Source: Chamaecrista fasciculata (lineage: Eukaryota; Streptophyta; Magnoliopsida; Fabales; Fabaceae). Taken from it: a DNA stretch of 64,000 nt. Within the stretch, counting starts at the first letter, position 1; the number at the start of each line of letters is the position of its first letter. Below, one piece after another: positions 37,627 to 51,100 of the stretch. Location of the stretch: NCBI GenBank assembly GCA_003254925.1, contig QANZ01056490.1, positions 1-64,000 of the forward strand, in the 5' to 3' direction. The position numbers and the translations under genes are program-made. Under the pieces are notes generated by a model. That model worked only from the letters and a program-made list of their open reading frames with translations. It made no database searches and was not told the origin of the DNA.

Positions 37627-37770
37627 TATTTCTTTCGAGAGAGGAGAATATTCTATCAATTTCCTTTTATACTAGAAAAAGGATAAGCTGCAATAATTAA
37701 TAGACATGGAAAAACAAAGATTTAAATCTTTACCATGTAACCACCAATTATTAGAAGGTATAATACAAAG

Positions 37771-38024
37771 TAATACGGGTAAGTCTATAATGCAAAGTTT
37801 GATTCTTGACATGGGATGCAATGGGTCATGAGCCAATAAAATAATGACACGTGGAATATGTAAGTAGTGTTGTAACTCCATACACAGTTGTGATTGGTTA
37901 AAAAATTTATTATTTTTTTATTATTTTTTAGCATTAAATTATATCAATGGCTATAATTATGCCACATCAGCATTTGCATCCCATGTCAAGAATCAAACTT
38001 TGCATCTTAGACTCACCCTAATAC
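37771..38024. mobile_element. MITE with long, near-perfect terminal inverted repeats
   Basis: Positions 37771-37821 and 37974-38024 are inverted complements over about 51 bases. The inner 32 or so are identical and a few mismatches lie near the outer ends. The core includes 'tttgattcttgacatggga' on the left and its complement on the right. The short interior has no coding capacity. The good match of the arms suggests a fairly recent insertion. Confidence 0.8.
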
Positions 38025-38337
38025 AAACTTGATAAAAAAAGTTCCAAGTTCTACTTTCAAATCTCCCAACTCAGAAGAGACTTTATACATAATAAAGAAC
38101 AATCTCCTCAGCAAAAACGAAGTGTCTTACTATTTTTCTCTCGCTCTCATTCTTTTGTCCCTTTCAGTTTTAGGACAGGGTTAGTTAGAATAAGTTGTGA
38201 TTTGCAATACTTGTAGGTTACGAGGAATTAATTTCTCTGTTATTCTCTACTAAATACTACACAGTACGTCAGTAGAACATCAATTTATGTAACTATTGTT
38301 CCCCCAAGAAACAGGAAAAATAGGTATGATGCGCTGA

Positions 38338-41300
38338 TTAAGTTAAATTATAAGGAAGATGCTCAACAACAAAGAAATAACTTCGTACGATCAAGAATGA
38401 TGCAAACCCAGAGCGAGCCATCCGCAACCAAATGCCACGGGATAGGAGATTCCTATCAGAGGGATGGATCCCAGTGGTTCTCTCAAACCTGTTTCCTGGT
38501 AGTCTCCATTTGAGAAGCTTTCTCTCCATTGAGACAAACTGGAACCAAACAATTTGCAAACAGAGCCTTCATTTATGAACAATAAGATTGAAGGAACAAA
38601 ATAATACCCACTATGAGTTTATTGTTTCCTTTAATTTCACCAAATGACAAGCAATATAGTGATTCTGAGTACATTATCTTACTAAGTAACAAAATCCATC
38701 AGGGCATCAGGTTGGTTGGAAACATGTATGACTAGCACTTGTGACATTATATTTCTACATTTGGCAGCAAACCATGAATTACTACATGTATAATGGTTTA
38801 GATGGTCAGTGGTTGTCCACTAGTATGCTTTTGCAAGTCTGATTAAAAAACCCTTAAAATCTGAATCATGGGTTACTAATGAGAATATGACTCAGCAAAA
38901 CAGTGCATTGAGTCTCTCAGCTATAGAGGACTGACTGACAACAAATTACACCATATGAAATCAGTGATAGTTCATCTCATGACCCAGTGGTATTGCGCAA
39001 ACTTATCAAACCAATAAAATTTCTTGTACTGCTTGATGTAAATTTTAGCCCCAAGATCTTGTTTGCTGCAATTTGATCATATAGCCAATCCTTAATTCAA
39101 TCAACGCTTTCTTTTAGAATTGATGACAAACGGATAGTAAGTATCTAACCAGAAGTTTCTTCCAATACATCAAATTTGGGATCCTTTTTTTTTTTTGGTG
39201 GCTGATAGTACTTTTCAGGGAGTTTCTCTTGTGGATTTACAAACGGATTAAAATGGTGTTTTGAATCATTGAGTCTGTAACTTTTTTCTTTGTTTAAGGA
39301 GGAATTCTTGCCCTTGTTTATGTATTACTTTTCACTTTAATAATTTTTTTTCTATAAAAAGGGAGCCATGTACTTTCATAAACTATGTAATTCTATTATT
39401 AATCTGAACTGTCCAGTGATAGAAGTCAAGTATGCAAAATGAGATCAATGATGGGGGCACATTGCAGAAGTTAAAACTAAGGGCTGAAAACTACCCAAAA
39501 AGAAAACTCAACCAACCTCCCCCAACTACCACATGTCTACTCCTAGAGATCAAAACAGTAACACATGAATTCAAAGTGGCAGATCAGGACATCATTTACC
39601 AAAAGAAGAAAAAAAAGAAAATCTATTTAAGATGCTTGGCAGGGCAGCTTAAAACTTGACAGCTCTCCTAGCTACTAAGTTATCTTCCAGTTATTATTTG
39701 GGACCACTAGGAGCTTTTGGTAACATGAGAGCTACAGAACTAAGCAGTAAGCACAGAGAATATTACCGTCAATGGCAAAAATCATAGATACAAATAATGG
39801 AAACAAATAAACCTTGGGCCATTCTAAACTTTTAGAGAAAACGGCCATACCTTGGGAAGCACAGTACACTGAGATCTACTTCTTGCAGTATCAAAACCAT
39901 GAGAAGCAGCAGCGGCAAAAGAAGCTGAGAATCCAGCAGAAAGGCTAACAGTCAAAGGAGACAATGGACCAACTTCTTCATCTGACCTGAGTCAGGACAA
40001 GCAGCTTTAACAAAAGGACAATTCAATTTATATGAAATTAATCTACAAGCCTAATGGATGACTAGAGGGATATTCAGATGAATCCAAGTATTCCAAAGCT
40101 ACAAGAGCCTCATCCGAAAATCAAAGTTTAGGCAAAGATAACATAAAAAATCCAATCAAACAAACAATTCTGCACATAAAAATTGAAACTTTTTGCAGAG
40201 ATTACTGATCTAGTGAAAGAATTACATAAAAGAATTTGAAAGCAAGAAAGCAACAGAATATAAGAACGTCATATTCTAACATAGAATAATCTTATTGGAC
40301 AAATATAGTTCAGAATTTAGCTATCTTATTAATTAGAACTAGTACATATTCCAGCACTCTTGCAACTCCTATATTTGCTTGGACGGGTGAAAATTGAAGT
40401 CCTTGGGCTTTAATTTTTATTGATTAGTTTCAAATCTCTATAAGTGGTATTTCAAAATTTCCAGCTAGTTAACACTCAACCTTCAAAATATTAACCTAAT
40501 TCATATAATAAGGTATCCAGTTATTTTAAATAGGAGTATTTGCAAATATTCAGCCCAAAAAACAGTATAATTCTATCAGAGTCTCATAGATATGATTTCT
40601 CAACAAAATTTATGTATAAATACCAAAGTCTAGCATTATTTCATACAAATATATCTAATTTTCATGCCAAAAGTAGTCACAATCAATTTAACCCACCATG
40701 GAAAAATGGAACATCAGCTCTAGATATTTTTTAGGCAAAAGCTTCCCTCTTGAAGCCACTTTCTAATTATTTCGAACCACAAAAAAAGGCCCAGATAAAA
40801 AAATCAAGTACTTAGCTTTTTCCCAATAAATTATCCAGTCTCCTTCACTCTTCCTTGAACTTAACTAGATGTTTTATCACACTATTTGCACCAATAATAT
40901 CTGTTGTAGATTATAAATCTATGCATGGATAGCTTAGGCTTATGTTGCAATGACACTTGACATGGTATCAAAGCCTTCATGACTAAGTGATCAAGACTTC
41001 GATCTTTCCTGACTCTCATTCTCTTATTTAAAGATAAGTATCATGGTTGTTCTATGTCCACACTTAAAGCTCAAATTACTTTCATGTGAGGAGGCATATT
41101 AGCAATTAAAAAACTATGCGAGTCTTTGATTAACAGATTAAACTTTTGGGTTGAAATGGTCATAGACAAGAACTATAAAACTAACCCAGAATATGATAAC
41201 ATATAACTTTTAAAAGATCAACAAACTTTACAATAAACAGTTTACTAAAATACTCAAACATTTATTCTATCTGAATAGAACTAAATGATGTTGTAAAAAG

Positions 41301-43471
41301 TTATAAAAGTTAAAACCAACAACAATAAATTAAAAATTCAAGGTTTAAAGCATTCGAAGTAAATGACCCTAATACTACTGTTAAGTGAACCATATATATA
41401 AAGAACGTAATAGTAGAAATCCATCACAGGCAGACTACTGATGTTAAATATGAACCCCCAGAGCTCAACCGTCTTTAAAAATGTATGATCTCATGCTCTA
41501 ACAATCTAATTTCAATTGTTGGCAACAGATCCACTATGCTCAAAAGGGTCTTATATGAAAGTCCAGATACTAGTTGGAATTGAAAATTTAACTCAATCTA
41601 TGTATATGAACCCCTTAGGCTCTTTTTTTTTGGTGGAAACCTCTTACTCTCTCTTTACTTATTGCTGATGCTGGACTTAAATGACAAACTGCCCCAAAAG
41701 GAAGAAATGTCATCATAGCTGTAGGCAGTAGCAACTCAATAAATGCACATCAAAGGGTAACAAAATGCTAGAAAACTAGAAGAACAAAAGTGTTAAACAT
41801 TATCAGCTGTCATCTGACAACTCTTAATTGATATTCATTCACTGACCAAACTAAAAATCAGGAAAAACATAACTAAACACAAGCAGGAAGAATTTTATGT
41901 AAAAAAAGCTTCTTGTTATCAGTGTCTAAGAGATGAACCTTGGTGGAGGATCCATCCCCGCAGCCTTCCAAGCAAGCATTCCTTGGTGCAAGAATTCCCA
42001 ACCAGAAAAAAATACACCACCAAATACAGAATCTCGAACAACTCCAGAGCGAATACCTCTCCAAAATGTCCCCCATCCTTCCAAAGATATAATGTCCAAT
42101 GGCCTTGTCACATGATAAACTGATGGTGGCTTCCCAGATCCAGTCATTGTCCAAGGATACTCCAGCAGAGCACCAGTCAGGTTTGAGTTTTTGGTTGTTA
42201 GGGTGGAGATGAGACCAACATAATGATTTAATAACTTCTTGTCTGGATAACATTTTTCAAGTGATCTTAAAATTAAAGGTGTACCAGCTCCCTTTTCCAA
42301 AGCAAAGGTAGAGCCTGGCACAGAAGAAGCAGAAGTGACTTGAGCACGAAGCTTGATGAGTTCAAATGGAGAGCTTACAAGTGTCTCTGTGGCACCAGCT
42401 ACCATTCCAGCCATTAGGGCCTCCGAAACATATACATAATTATCTTCCCGGCCATCTGTCAAAAATGTTTTTGTGACCACCAATACCATTCCCAACAAAA
42501 TTAGCACTATTTGGTAATAAAAAACACCAAAAGAATATCCAAACTAATGACCTGTGGGTTTAACAGTTATCCTACGATATTAAGAACTAGAAGTGGCCCA
42601 ACAAAGCATTTATGTGTATAGAACATCCCAAATGCAATTGATATGTCTCAAAACCAAACACTTCCATGCAACATACAGGCAGGCTACGACTTCATGATTG
42701 AGTGATTGAAGATAAACACATTATAAATGCATGCCACATTCATACAGAACAATGAAGCGCACTTATTTTGTCAATCAATATTTTCAAATAAAAAATTATA
42801 TTATTCACTGAAAAGATATAAATTATAAAGCAGTACCTTTACAAAAGGCTGCCAATATTTCATAGACCCCAAATCGAGCTCCTAAACCTAAAATCCTTCC
42901 TAATGCCAACCAGCCAAAACCACTGTAAAAACCTGAAATGGGCAATATAACCAGATATTAGTCAACCATTAAGAATCACTAGAAGAAAAAATGCTGATTA
43001 TGAAATCACAATATCTATAGTATTCAGGGAATAGAACTAAACTTAATGACTCTGCCACTATTTAGCATTTCCTTGTCTCTCACTATACATACTTTTCGAT
43101 ATAGTTTGTACTTCATACAAAAGGTTTAAAATTTTGAACCATAGCAAGTTAAAGAATCAACTGAAAAATTAAACAAACTCATTCACCAGTATTTCCTGAA
43201 AAATGGAGTACTCTGCGCAAAACATCAGCAACGGTCAGCTCCTTGCCAGGACTTGAACCAACCTTTAAATAAACAAGAGAATAAAAATGAGTTGAGTTTC
43301 AAATAATTTTGAAATTATGGGTCACAAAGTTAACAAAAGGACTGAAAAGTGAACCTGAGTGATGACTTTAACTGTATCCAAAGGATAAGTGAGAGCAGTG
43401 GCCACAGCCACCGATCCAGCAGCAGCAATCCCATGAACAGCAAAAATTTGGTTCTTGGACAAGTCATCCAT
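38338..43471 (-). CDS. Mitochondrial carrier (SLC25) family protein, 380 aa
   Basis: Inner-membrane solute carrier family; the substrate cannot be told from sequence. Coding exons, minus strand: 43471-43355, 43262-43187, 42932-42837, 42455-41939, 39986-39851, 38538-38338 (TAA); 1143 nt, all in phase. Three carrier repeats are visible: PLDTVK at residues 30-35, PFELIK at 126-131, and a degenerate third motif GFDTAR at 299-304, where the usual proline is glycine. An RGIWLRMARS segment near the C-terminus fits the last repeat. The ATG at 43471 directly follows an AG acceptor, and the frame is closed by TGA upstream in the 5' exon, so translation starts here after a 5'UTR intron (43472-43686). 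The long fourth exon inserts a loop between repeats 2 and 3. Its donor (AG|GTTCAT at 41938) was inferred; unspliced, the frame stops a few codons later. Confidence 0.85.
40900..41110. repeat. Dispersed repeat with SINE/LTR-like words in a carrier intron
   Basis: 'gacatggtatcaaagcc' followed by 'catgtgaggaggcatatta' resembles a widespread plant repeat. A shorter relative is at about 55980-56075 in the UGT intron ('gacatggcattatag', then 'tatgagagggtatatta'). Class uncertain. Confidence 0.35.
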
Positions 43472-43837
43472 CTGAACGTAAATTTGAGTAAGGTGAATAG
43501 AAATGAGAAATGCATCCCAATTGAAGAAATAAAATAGTTACGGTTCAACCTCAACAATGATGGTTCAATTTGATTGTATCTACACTCTCAAGCATTACTA
43601 TTGCAGGCTCATTCTACTAAGTAACGCGCGAATTGCAAGGAAAACAAAACTCAAACGAAACGATACACAGAAACACACACACTTACTGGAACTCAAAAGC
43701 GATAAAAAAGAAGAAGGCAACAGTAGGCTATCTTGGCTCGCCGGCGGCGAAGAGGACGACGGTGCCGGAGAGTGGGGACGAGAATCAATCGCGCAGAGAA
43801 GGATTGAGCTAGCCGCGCCGAACAAGGAAGGAGGCAT
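43464..43837 (-). promoter_or_regulatory. Possible 52-codon uORF overlapping the carrier start
   Basis: An ATG at 43837 opens a Ser/Pro-rich frame that runs to the 5'UTR donor at 43687. After splicing to 43471 it would end at a TGA eight bases into the coding exon, overlapping the main ATG (AATGGATGA). If transcription starts upstream of 43837, the carrier would have to be reached by leaky scanning or reinitiation. This depends on the inferred splice junction and transcript start. Confidence 0.35.
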
Positions 43838-43997
43838 AAGCTGTGCAGTGATTCCAAAAAATCTGACGACAAAATTAACAAAATAAAACTTGAAAATCAA
43901 CCCAATTTTTATGAAGAAAAAATATATTTAAGAAAAAATATATTTAACAATATTTATAAAATTCGACATTATCTTTGTAAAAAGTTGCTGATTTGGT

Positions 43998-44332
43998 CCG
44001 GTGTCACACTTTTGGTCTCATATCTTTTGATCAAGTTGTAGAATTGGTCCCATATCTTTACAAAAAGTTTCACCACCAGTCTCATCTGATAAGAAGATAT
44101 TATACCAATTTTGCACCTGACTTAAAGATATGAAACTAATTCTGCAACATGACCAAGAAGAGATATAGGACCAATTCTGCAACATGACCCCAAGATATGA
44201 GACAAAAAATGCAACACGAGACCAAATTTGCAATTTTAGCAAAAGATATGAGACCAAAAGTGTAAAAAAAAAGTTATGGGACCATATTGAGACTTTAGCA
44301 AAACTTATAGGACCAAAAGTGCACTCTAGCCT
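43998..44332. mobile_element. MITE-like fold-back element, family B, diverged
   Basis: 'gtcacacttttggtctc' on the left mirrors 'ggaccaaaagtgcactcta' on the right, with repeats of 'atgagaccaa' and 'tctgcaacatgacc' inside. A diverged relative of 37106-37626. It lies upstream of the carrier 5'UTR exon. Confidence 0.6.
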
Positions 44333-45124
44333 TTAAATTTTATCTCTATTATGCTTTCCATCTCAAAAATCAAAATATATACTTTTTTGTTTTCTCAATG
44401 AGAAAAGACAATGACTTTTTCTTTTTTGAAAAAAAATACTATTTTAGGGTCAATTTTATCTCTAATATTTGACATTTTGATTAGGAGTGCTCACACGATG
44501 GATTGAGTTAGATTGAAAGCCAATTGAGTTGAGCTGAGATTTTTTAAGAGCATGTTGATTTGAGTTAGATTTTGAAGAAAAATTATTTTAACCCAAATCA
44601 AAGAACAATAAATTAGGTTAAGCGAGCTCACAGTTTGGAAAACAAATCAAAATTACATTTCATTCAACAATTTTTTTGTCTTTCAATGTTTTTAAATTCA
44701 AATTTTAATAAAAAAAAATTCTATTATTATAATGTAAATAAAGAAGTCAATTTAACAGGAAAAAATATCCAGAATCATGATTCAGACTTTCACCCAACCA
44801 AAAATCTTGGAATCAGCAGATTAAAATCTTCACGTATTTCCACGATTAGATTATTAATGATTAAATCTTTCCTTATAGTTTTAAGACTTGTATTTACAAC
44901 AATGAGCCGAAATGTTCAAACATGCACACATTTTAATTTAACACAGGAACTGAACCAAAACATAACCAAGACTCATGATGAACTCTGTTTATCCCTCTTT
45001 CTGAATAAACCACTAAATTTGCATCCAAATTAGAAGAGAGGAAAGCCATGAGTCTCACTATTTCAGGGATCTTACAAGCACATTCCTATTAATAACAAGT
45101 TACTCAACATTATGGCTTATATAT
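44333..45124. other. Intergenic between ARC5 3' end and carrier 5' end
   Basis: AT-rich. The part nearest 45124 should be the ARC5 3'UTR. A 132-codon plus-strand frame at 44635-45033 has the Lys/Asn/Phe-rich composition of AT-rich non-coding DNA and no recognisable family, so it is not called. Confidence 0.5.
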
Positions 45125-48100
45125 TCACATGGCTTGATGTAGACTTAGCTGCTCATGTATCATTCTGAACTTCTCTTTCAGCCTCTTGATCTGCAAAACC
45201 ACCATAAAGGTGAACATCAGAGAGAATAACAGAAAGCTATCATGTATCAAAGGTTATTCATGAAGAAAAGCCCATATATGAAATACCCTCTTCAGCTCAA
45301 TTTCGGTATCTCTCTTCTGCTGGCCCAATGAGTGTCGTAAATTGGTTATGTCAAAAACATTATCCAAATCGTCTTCAAAAGCAGATTCTAGGTCTTCCCG
45401 GAGAAGTGCCGGCAACTTGTCCACAATGGGCATCAAAAGGAAACAGTTGAACTGCAAAATACAGATGTAACCAATGAAATAAAGATTGAAAGATCAGGGG
45501 GGAGTTCTAAATTGTAGATATTACTTCATCAGTAGTTTGATATGTTGTTGCATAGAGTTGCAGTTACTATCTGCAACTGGATGAAACAACAAAATGCGAA
45601 AAATGAGACAAAAAATGTGTATGAGCATGATTAAGACGTTAGACGTCTAACAGATAAATGCAATGGTGCCCAATTTGAAGGAAAAGAAGCTTGCTGAGAG
45701 GGAAGAAGAAGAACAGTGAGGGAGATACATATCACAAACCTTTAATTCTGTGGAAGCTAAGAAATACTCTCTTATGCCATGGAATATCTGTTGTACCAAG
45801 GCATAAACAATCCTTTCAGATGAAGGGGCGAGCCTCCGATTCCAAAGTGTACTATCCAGGAGGTCAGCAAGCCTTGTTTCTATTGTATGAATAGACACAG
45901 GAGAATCGACGCTGGAGGCTAAATGACTGAGCTTTACGTCTGGTCTTGGCTTCGTGTCATCTTTCTCGTTAGCACTTGTTTGTGATAGACCAGTTGCGGT
46001 AGAGTTACTAGAAACATTGGAATGTTCTGTTCCACCAAATGAGTCTAAGAAGTGGCGCAACCCAGCCCGATTCTACATAGTTGACATCAAAGGAAACATT
46101 TTACTGACTGGTACTATAGCTTAAAGTGAAATTAGGAATTGTGGTCAGTTAAAATGCAGGATGAGCCAGAGAAGGTTCCACACTAGGACAAGGAGAACAA
46201 TGACTCGTAGGTCAAGTATACCTTATTGTGGAGCGACCATGACACATAGCGTGTGGTGCTTACCAAGTCCTCCATACATCTGGTGCAAATATACATTAAA
46301 AAGTGACTTCTATGGAACAGTTAAAAAACCAAGCACATATATCTCTAACAAGCATCATATATGAGAAAGAAACAAGAGGAGGAGAAGAAATGGACGAGTG
46401 GATGAGCATATGAAGATGTGTTAACATACAATATACCAGAATCTTGACCATGAATGGGCATTGTCATAATTAAAATTTCAAAATAAACTTGTAGAAACTG
46501 GGACAAGTAGCTAACTTTTCGCGGCATGATTTCTCAGTTGATTCTGCAAAGTTATTGAAGGCAGAAGCAACTCGTCTGAGGAACACTTCATGGCCACTAA
46601 GATACTCGCCTTCTTTCTGTCAGAAACCAAATGCGTAAATCGGTTGGGAAAACAGCACACAGACACATGCGAGTGTATAACTAGTAATTTCATCATTCTA
46701 TGAGAAAATTTTCAACATCGAGGAGCAGAAACCATTTATCCAAGAATAGACAAAGAAAATACCTGAAGAAGATAAACAGATATAGGAAGCAATCTCTTAA
46801 GTATATGCAGTAGTCTAGAGCCCAACTGCATTGAAAAAAGAGCCTTAATAAATCATATGGAGAACCAAAACAAAAGTGATATATTTATGAGGCATGTATT
46901 ACAATGAACTAAAATCATTGATTTTCTGAACAGAAAATACAAATATACTAATATAATTTTCTTTTATGAATGTTGATGTAATAAGAATCACGCTTATTCA
47001 TGGCCAATGAAGCATCAATACGGAGAAGCTCAACAAACTGTGCATCTAAATCCAAGGTCAAAACTACTCATGGTTTTGAAATTGAACTTAACTTAGCAAG
47101 TACTTCTGCTGTCCTGCCGAGATTTCTTTTTTGAACCAAACTTTGGTACAATTGCTTATATATTTTTTATTTGTTATCGAGTACTTCTTTTTTGAAACTT
47201 AACTTAGCCACTCACTACTAATTACCTGATGAAGAAAAGGTTCAAATGTGTCACGAGCCTTTGCAACAGCAATTACACAAGCAGTCCTGCTTACTCAATC
47301 AAAGTTATTGTAAACTCTAATATCTAGTATTAAGAGAATGAAAAGACATAGAACACAAGATCACCTCGAGTAGTTTGTCCCATCATGAATATCTTCAACT
47401 CCACAAGCATTTACAATTTCTTCCCTAGTGATTGGGGGACACTTGATTCCTCCAACCACAAAACGGAATTCAGCCATTGCCCGATGATATTGTGCACCAC
47501 CATAAAGATGCATCCCTGCATTCTTCAAGCAGCAAAAATTCAGTCAGTCAGATGTTTGCTTCACAGGATTCTAAAAGCCTCTGCCCCTCACACAATGTCA
47601 TGCTTATATGGAACTCATTAAGAAAATGCATATATAAGATAAATGGAACATAAGCCAAAAGGAGAAAACAATAGCATTGTTTTCTATAAGGAAAGAAAAT
47701 AATAAGAAACATGAATAGGTGCTCTGTTATCCTCTGACACAATAACGCAGGACATTAGAAGAGAATGATGCACACAAAGAATAGTTATATAACTTACAGG
47801 TATTAGCTTGCAAGGAAATTGAACCCCATCAGTACCAACAAATGCTCCTCCATTTGTTCGCTCATCTTGTAGTGTCTCACCTGAAAAAAAAAAAACCAAA
47901 GAAAATAATCACAGTTGTTTAGCTAGTGAAAGACCACATCTAAAGAATGATAAGCTCATTTTTCTAGAAATCTATATATTAAACATCATCTGCATTTTGA
48001 TAGGCTAATTTGTATTTGACCAAAAAAGAAGATAGGAATATGTAGAAAACAATTTTGAGATAATTTACCAAACTTGTCAGGAGGTGCAACAACTGTCCCT

Positions 48101-51100
48101 TTAAGCAATAATGACAGCTGAAAAATAGAAAATACTAGTTAAGCGGAAATAGACAATGAAGGAAGGTTATATTCAGGGTTCTGCCACTACTAATTATAAT
48201 AGATATAGAAAAATGAAAAAGCATGCCCGTGAAAAATCTATACAGAATGTTGAACAGCAAAGCTACTTTTTTTTTCTTTCCAGCCAAAGAAAAGCTACTC
48301 TTTAAATGTGAGAGATTTAATCAACAAGTTGAACAAATATGAGAGATTTACCCAAAATCAGGATAACATACTGACAAGAAATTTGAATTCACAAATACCC
48401 ATAGAGAGTCCTTTACCTTGGTCAAGAAAAGATCATGAAAGGCTCTTCCTTTCTCCTTCAGTTTGGCTTCATCCATTGAACTGTACACAATTGGAAGAAA
48501 TGACAAAATTAGTAGTGATGAAAGAAACATAGACATAAACAACAATTAAAGCTAAGGACAAAAAAGACCATTATTGCCCCCAACCTTTGTTGATCATGCA
48601 ATGAAAGATATTTCTAAAGTTTCACAGACCTCAACTCCTGATTAATATCATTCAATCTCCTTGTTACACCTCGGTACTCCTTCTCGAGAAGTGGAATGAT
48701 CAATGGTACGCTATCCATATACCTTGCAAGAACATTCTCAGTGTTTTAGGCACAGAATATAAATATTCAGAAGTTTTTAAGAAAACAAAAAGGTCTATTG
48801 TATACCTCTTTTGTAGCATTTCTTCCAGAAATAACCTAAGTTTGCTTACGCCTATCCTGCTTCTTTCTTGCTTAGACAATGGCCTGCCCAATTTCTCCTC
48901 TAAGGACGCAACATCTTCCATCTCTCTCAAGCTTACAGCCTACATTCATAGGTATGACTAAACAGCTCAAGGAAAGATAACTCTAAAATCTTTCTAATTC
49001 ACAATATAAAGAAACAGCCCAATAAAACAGCCATCAGCCTACCATTTAACTTCTAAAGAAATTTGGTTAAAAGGTTAAAAAAATAATTAAAAAAAAAAAA
49101 CTAAAAAAAACTCCTAAGTACTGCTTTCTCTATTTATTTTATTCACAGAGTGCATTATATGTGATGTTAAATGCCAACTTTACACAGTGACGAAACGAAA
49201 CAAATAAAAAACACAAGATGCACATTAAACTTGGAATCTCATAAGTCTCAACAAATATAGTTAAACTCATTTACTACAGCATAAAGTACAATGTTGCTTA
49301 TGGCATGAAAAGCCGAATAAAAAATCTGTATCACCTACTCATATTTAGAGTACTACACATGTTAAGCTCCAAAGGAATGTTGATGAAATTTTGATTAGTC
49401 ACACTAACCAAAGAAAGATGGTGTATCTAAGAAGTTGACAATTGTCTTATTTTCAAAAAAGGCTTCCCCTTTATCATTTTGTCTTGTATTAATCAAAGCT
49501 TTCAGACATGCACCTGTTTTCTACCAAACCGGATTGAAAGAAATTCGAACATTACATAAATAATAGGAACAATAAGCACCAAGATAGTTCTGAGGACCAA
49601 ACTACCGAAATACCACAATTTCAATCTCAAATTAAAAAGTAAAGTGCTAATAATGATTAGCTAAAAGGGCTAAACCTGTTTAAACTCATCATGGGACCTG
49701 TATACAGAATCACTTCCAGGACCAACTCTTCCAGAAGGCACAGATGTAAAGAAGGGAGAGTCACCGAGGATGCTGCCATCAAGGGTACATGCAGGTGGTG
49801 AAAGGAAAACTTCAACATCAGATGGACGTGCGAATTGAGGTATTCTTGTATCTAGTTTCGTTGAGACAATTACAGTCCTTGACAATTCTGGATCAATCTA
49901 CAAAGGAACCAAAAAATAAATTGAAGCCCTGAAACTCTGTATCTATGCCTAGTTTATGTCTGAGTTCCAGTCATGTAATATGGAATATTTAATACAAGCG
50001 GAATCCATGGGCATGGATATAAATTAAAATCAGTCTTAGACCATTGAATAACCATTTTTTACATGTTTGTCACAAATCCCTCTGTCAGACTAAAGTTCCT
50101 ATCATAAATATCATATTTACAAAATGTTATATTGATCAAAAGTTATTTTCTACCACAACAATAATCATAAAATTAACATGGAGTATAGATACTTCCAAAT
50201 GTAAGAAATTAACAACTATTTGATTGCGTACTTATAGGTACATAATTTTTCAAAATTTAGCATGCAAGACCGACATGGCAATTACTTATAATTGAATCAT
50301 GGGGTCAATATATCTGTGTGTGTGTGTATAGTTTTTTTCAGACTGAAAATACAATGTTGACTGCTCTCAAGGATAAAATAAAGGAGTGATTGCATGAACT
50401 GTTGACTCTTCTTTTCATATTCAACAACATTCAATTTGATGCAAATCAGTCCTTTTTCTTTCTTTCACTTAACATTTCTTTCCTTCACCCAACAATGTAC
50501 CTTAAAAGAGTGAGCAGTTGCCAATAACTTTTACGGAAAATAACAGTCAGTCTATACTCTAAGCAAAGATGCCTAGGGTAAGTAATCAAGACAACATGTA
50601 TGGTGCATGGAGAAAGGCGCATGCCTGCATTACTATGCGTCTTGTAGTTGCATTGCTCCAATCACTACAATCTTCAAGACACAATATAATAAATTCCTTA
50701 TGCTGCATTTTTGCCCGCACTAGGGATTCCACTGCACGAGCCTGAGCCTGTCAAGGAGGAGGTTACAGAATCCACAATTACCAACAAAAATATTTTCCAT
50801 AAGAAATCAATCAAATGCATTGTATCAATAATTTAAAACTGACCTGTAATGCTCTATTCTTTCGACCAGGAGCAGGAGCAATAAGTCCAGGAGTGTCTAT
50901 AATCGTAAGGTTTGGGCAATATTTGTATTCCACTTTAATGATTATTTCCTTAGCTGAGAATTGACAAGACTCATGCTCCAACCTCACATTCTCAGCTTCA
51001 ATATATGCCTACAAAAATGTTCATACATGTATAACTTAAAATCTTAACGAAATATTGCAACATATATAACTTTCAGAGGGAAATATCTAGTTCTGCTACT

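Noticed and set aside
38391-38582. Alternative minus-strand frame over the carrier's last exon
   Set aside because: Shadow of the true last exon, whose frame continues from the 39986-39851 exon.
43598-43900. 100-codon frame as an N-terminal transit peptide of the carrier
   Set aside because: It is out of frame with the carrier after the only good splice junction; treated as a possible uORF instead.
44635-45033. 132-codon plus-strand open frame
   Set aside because: Lys/Asn/Phe-rich, typical of AT-rich non-coding DNA; no recognisable domain, and it overlaps the likely ARC5 3' region.
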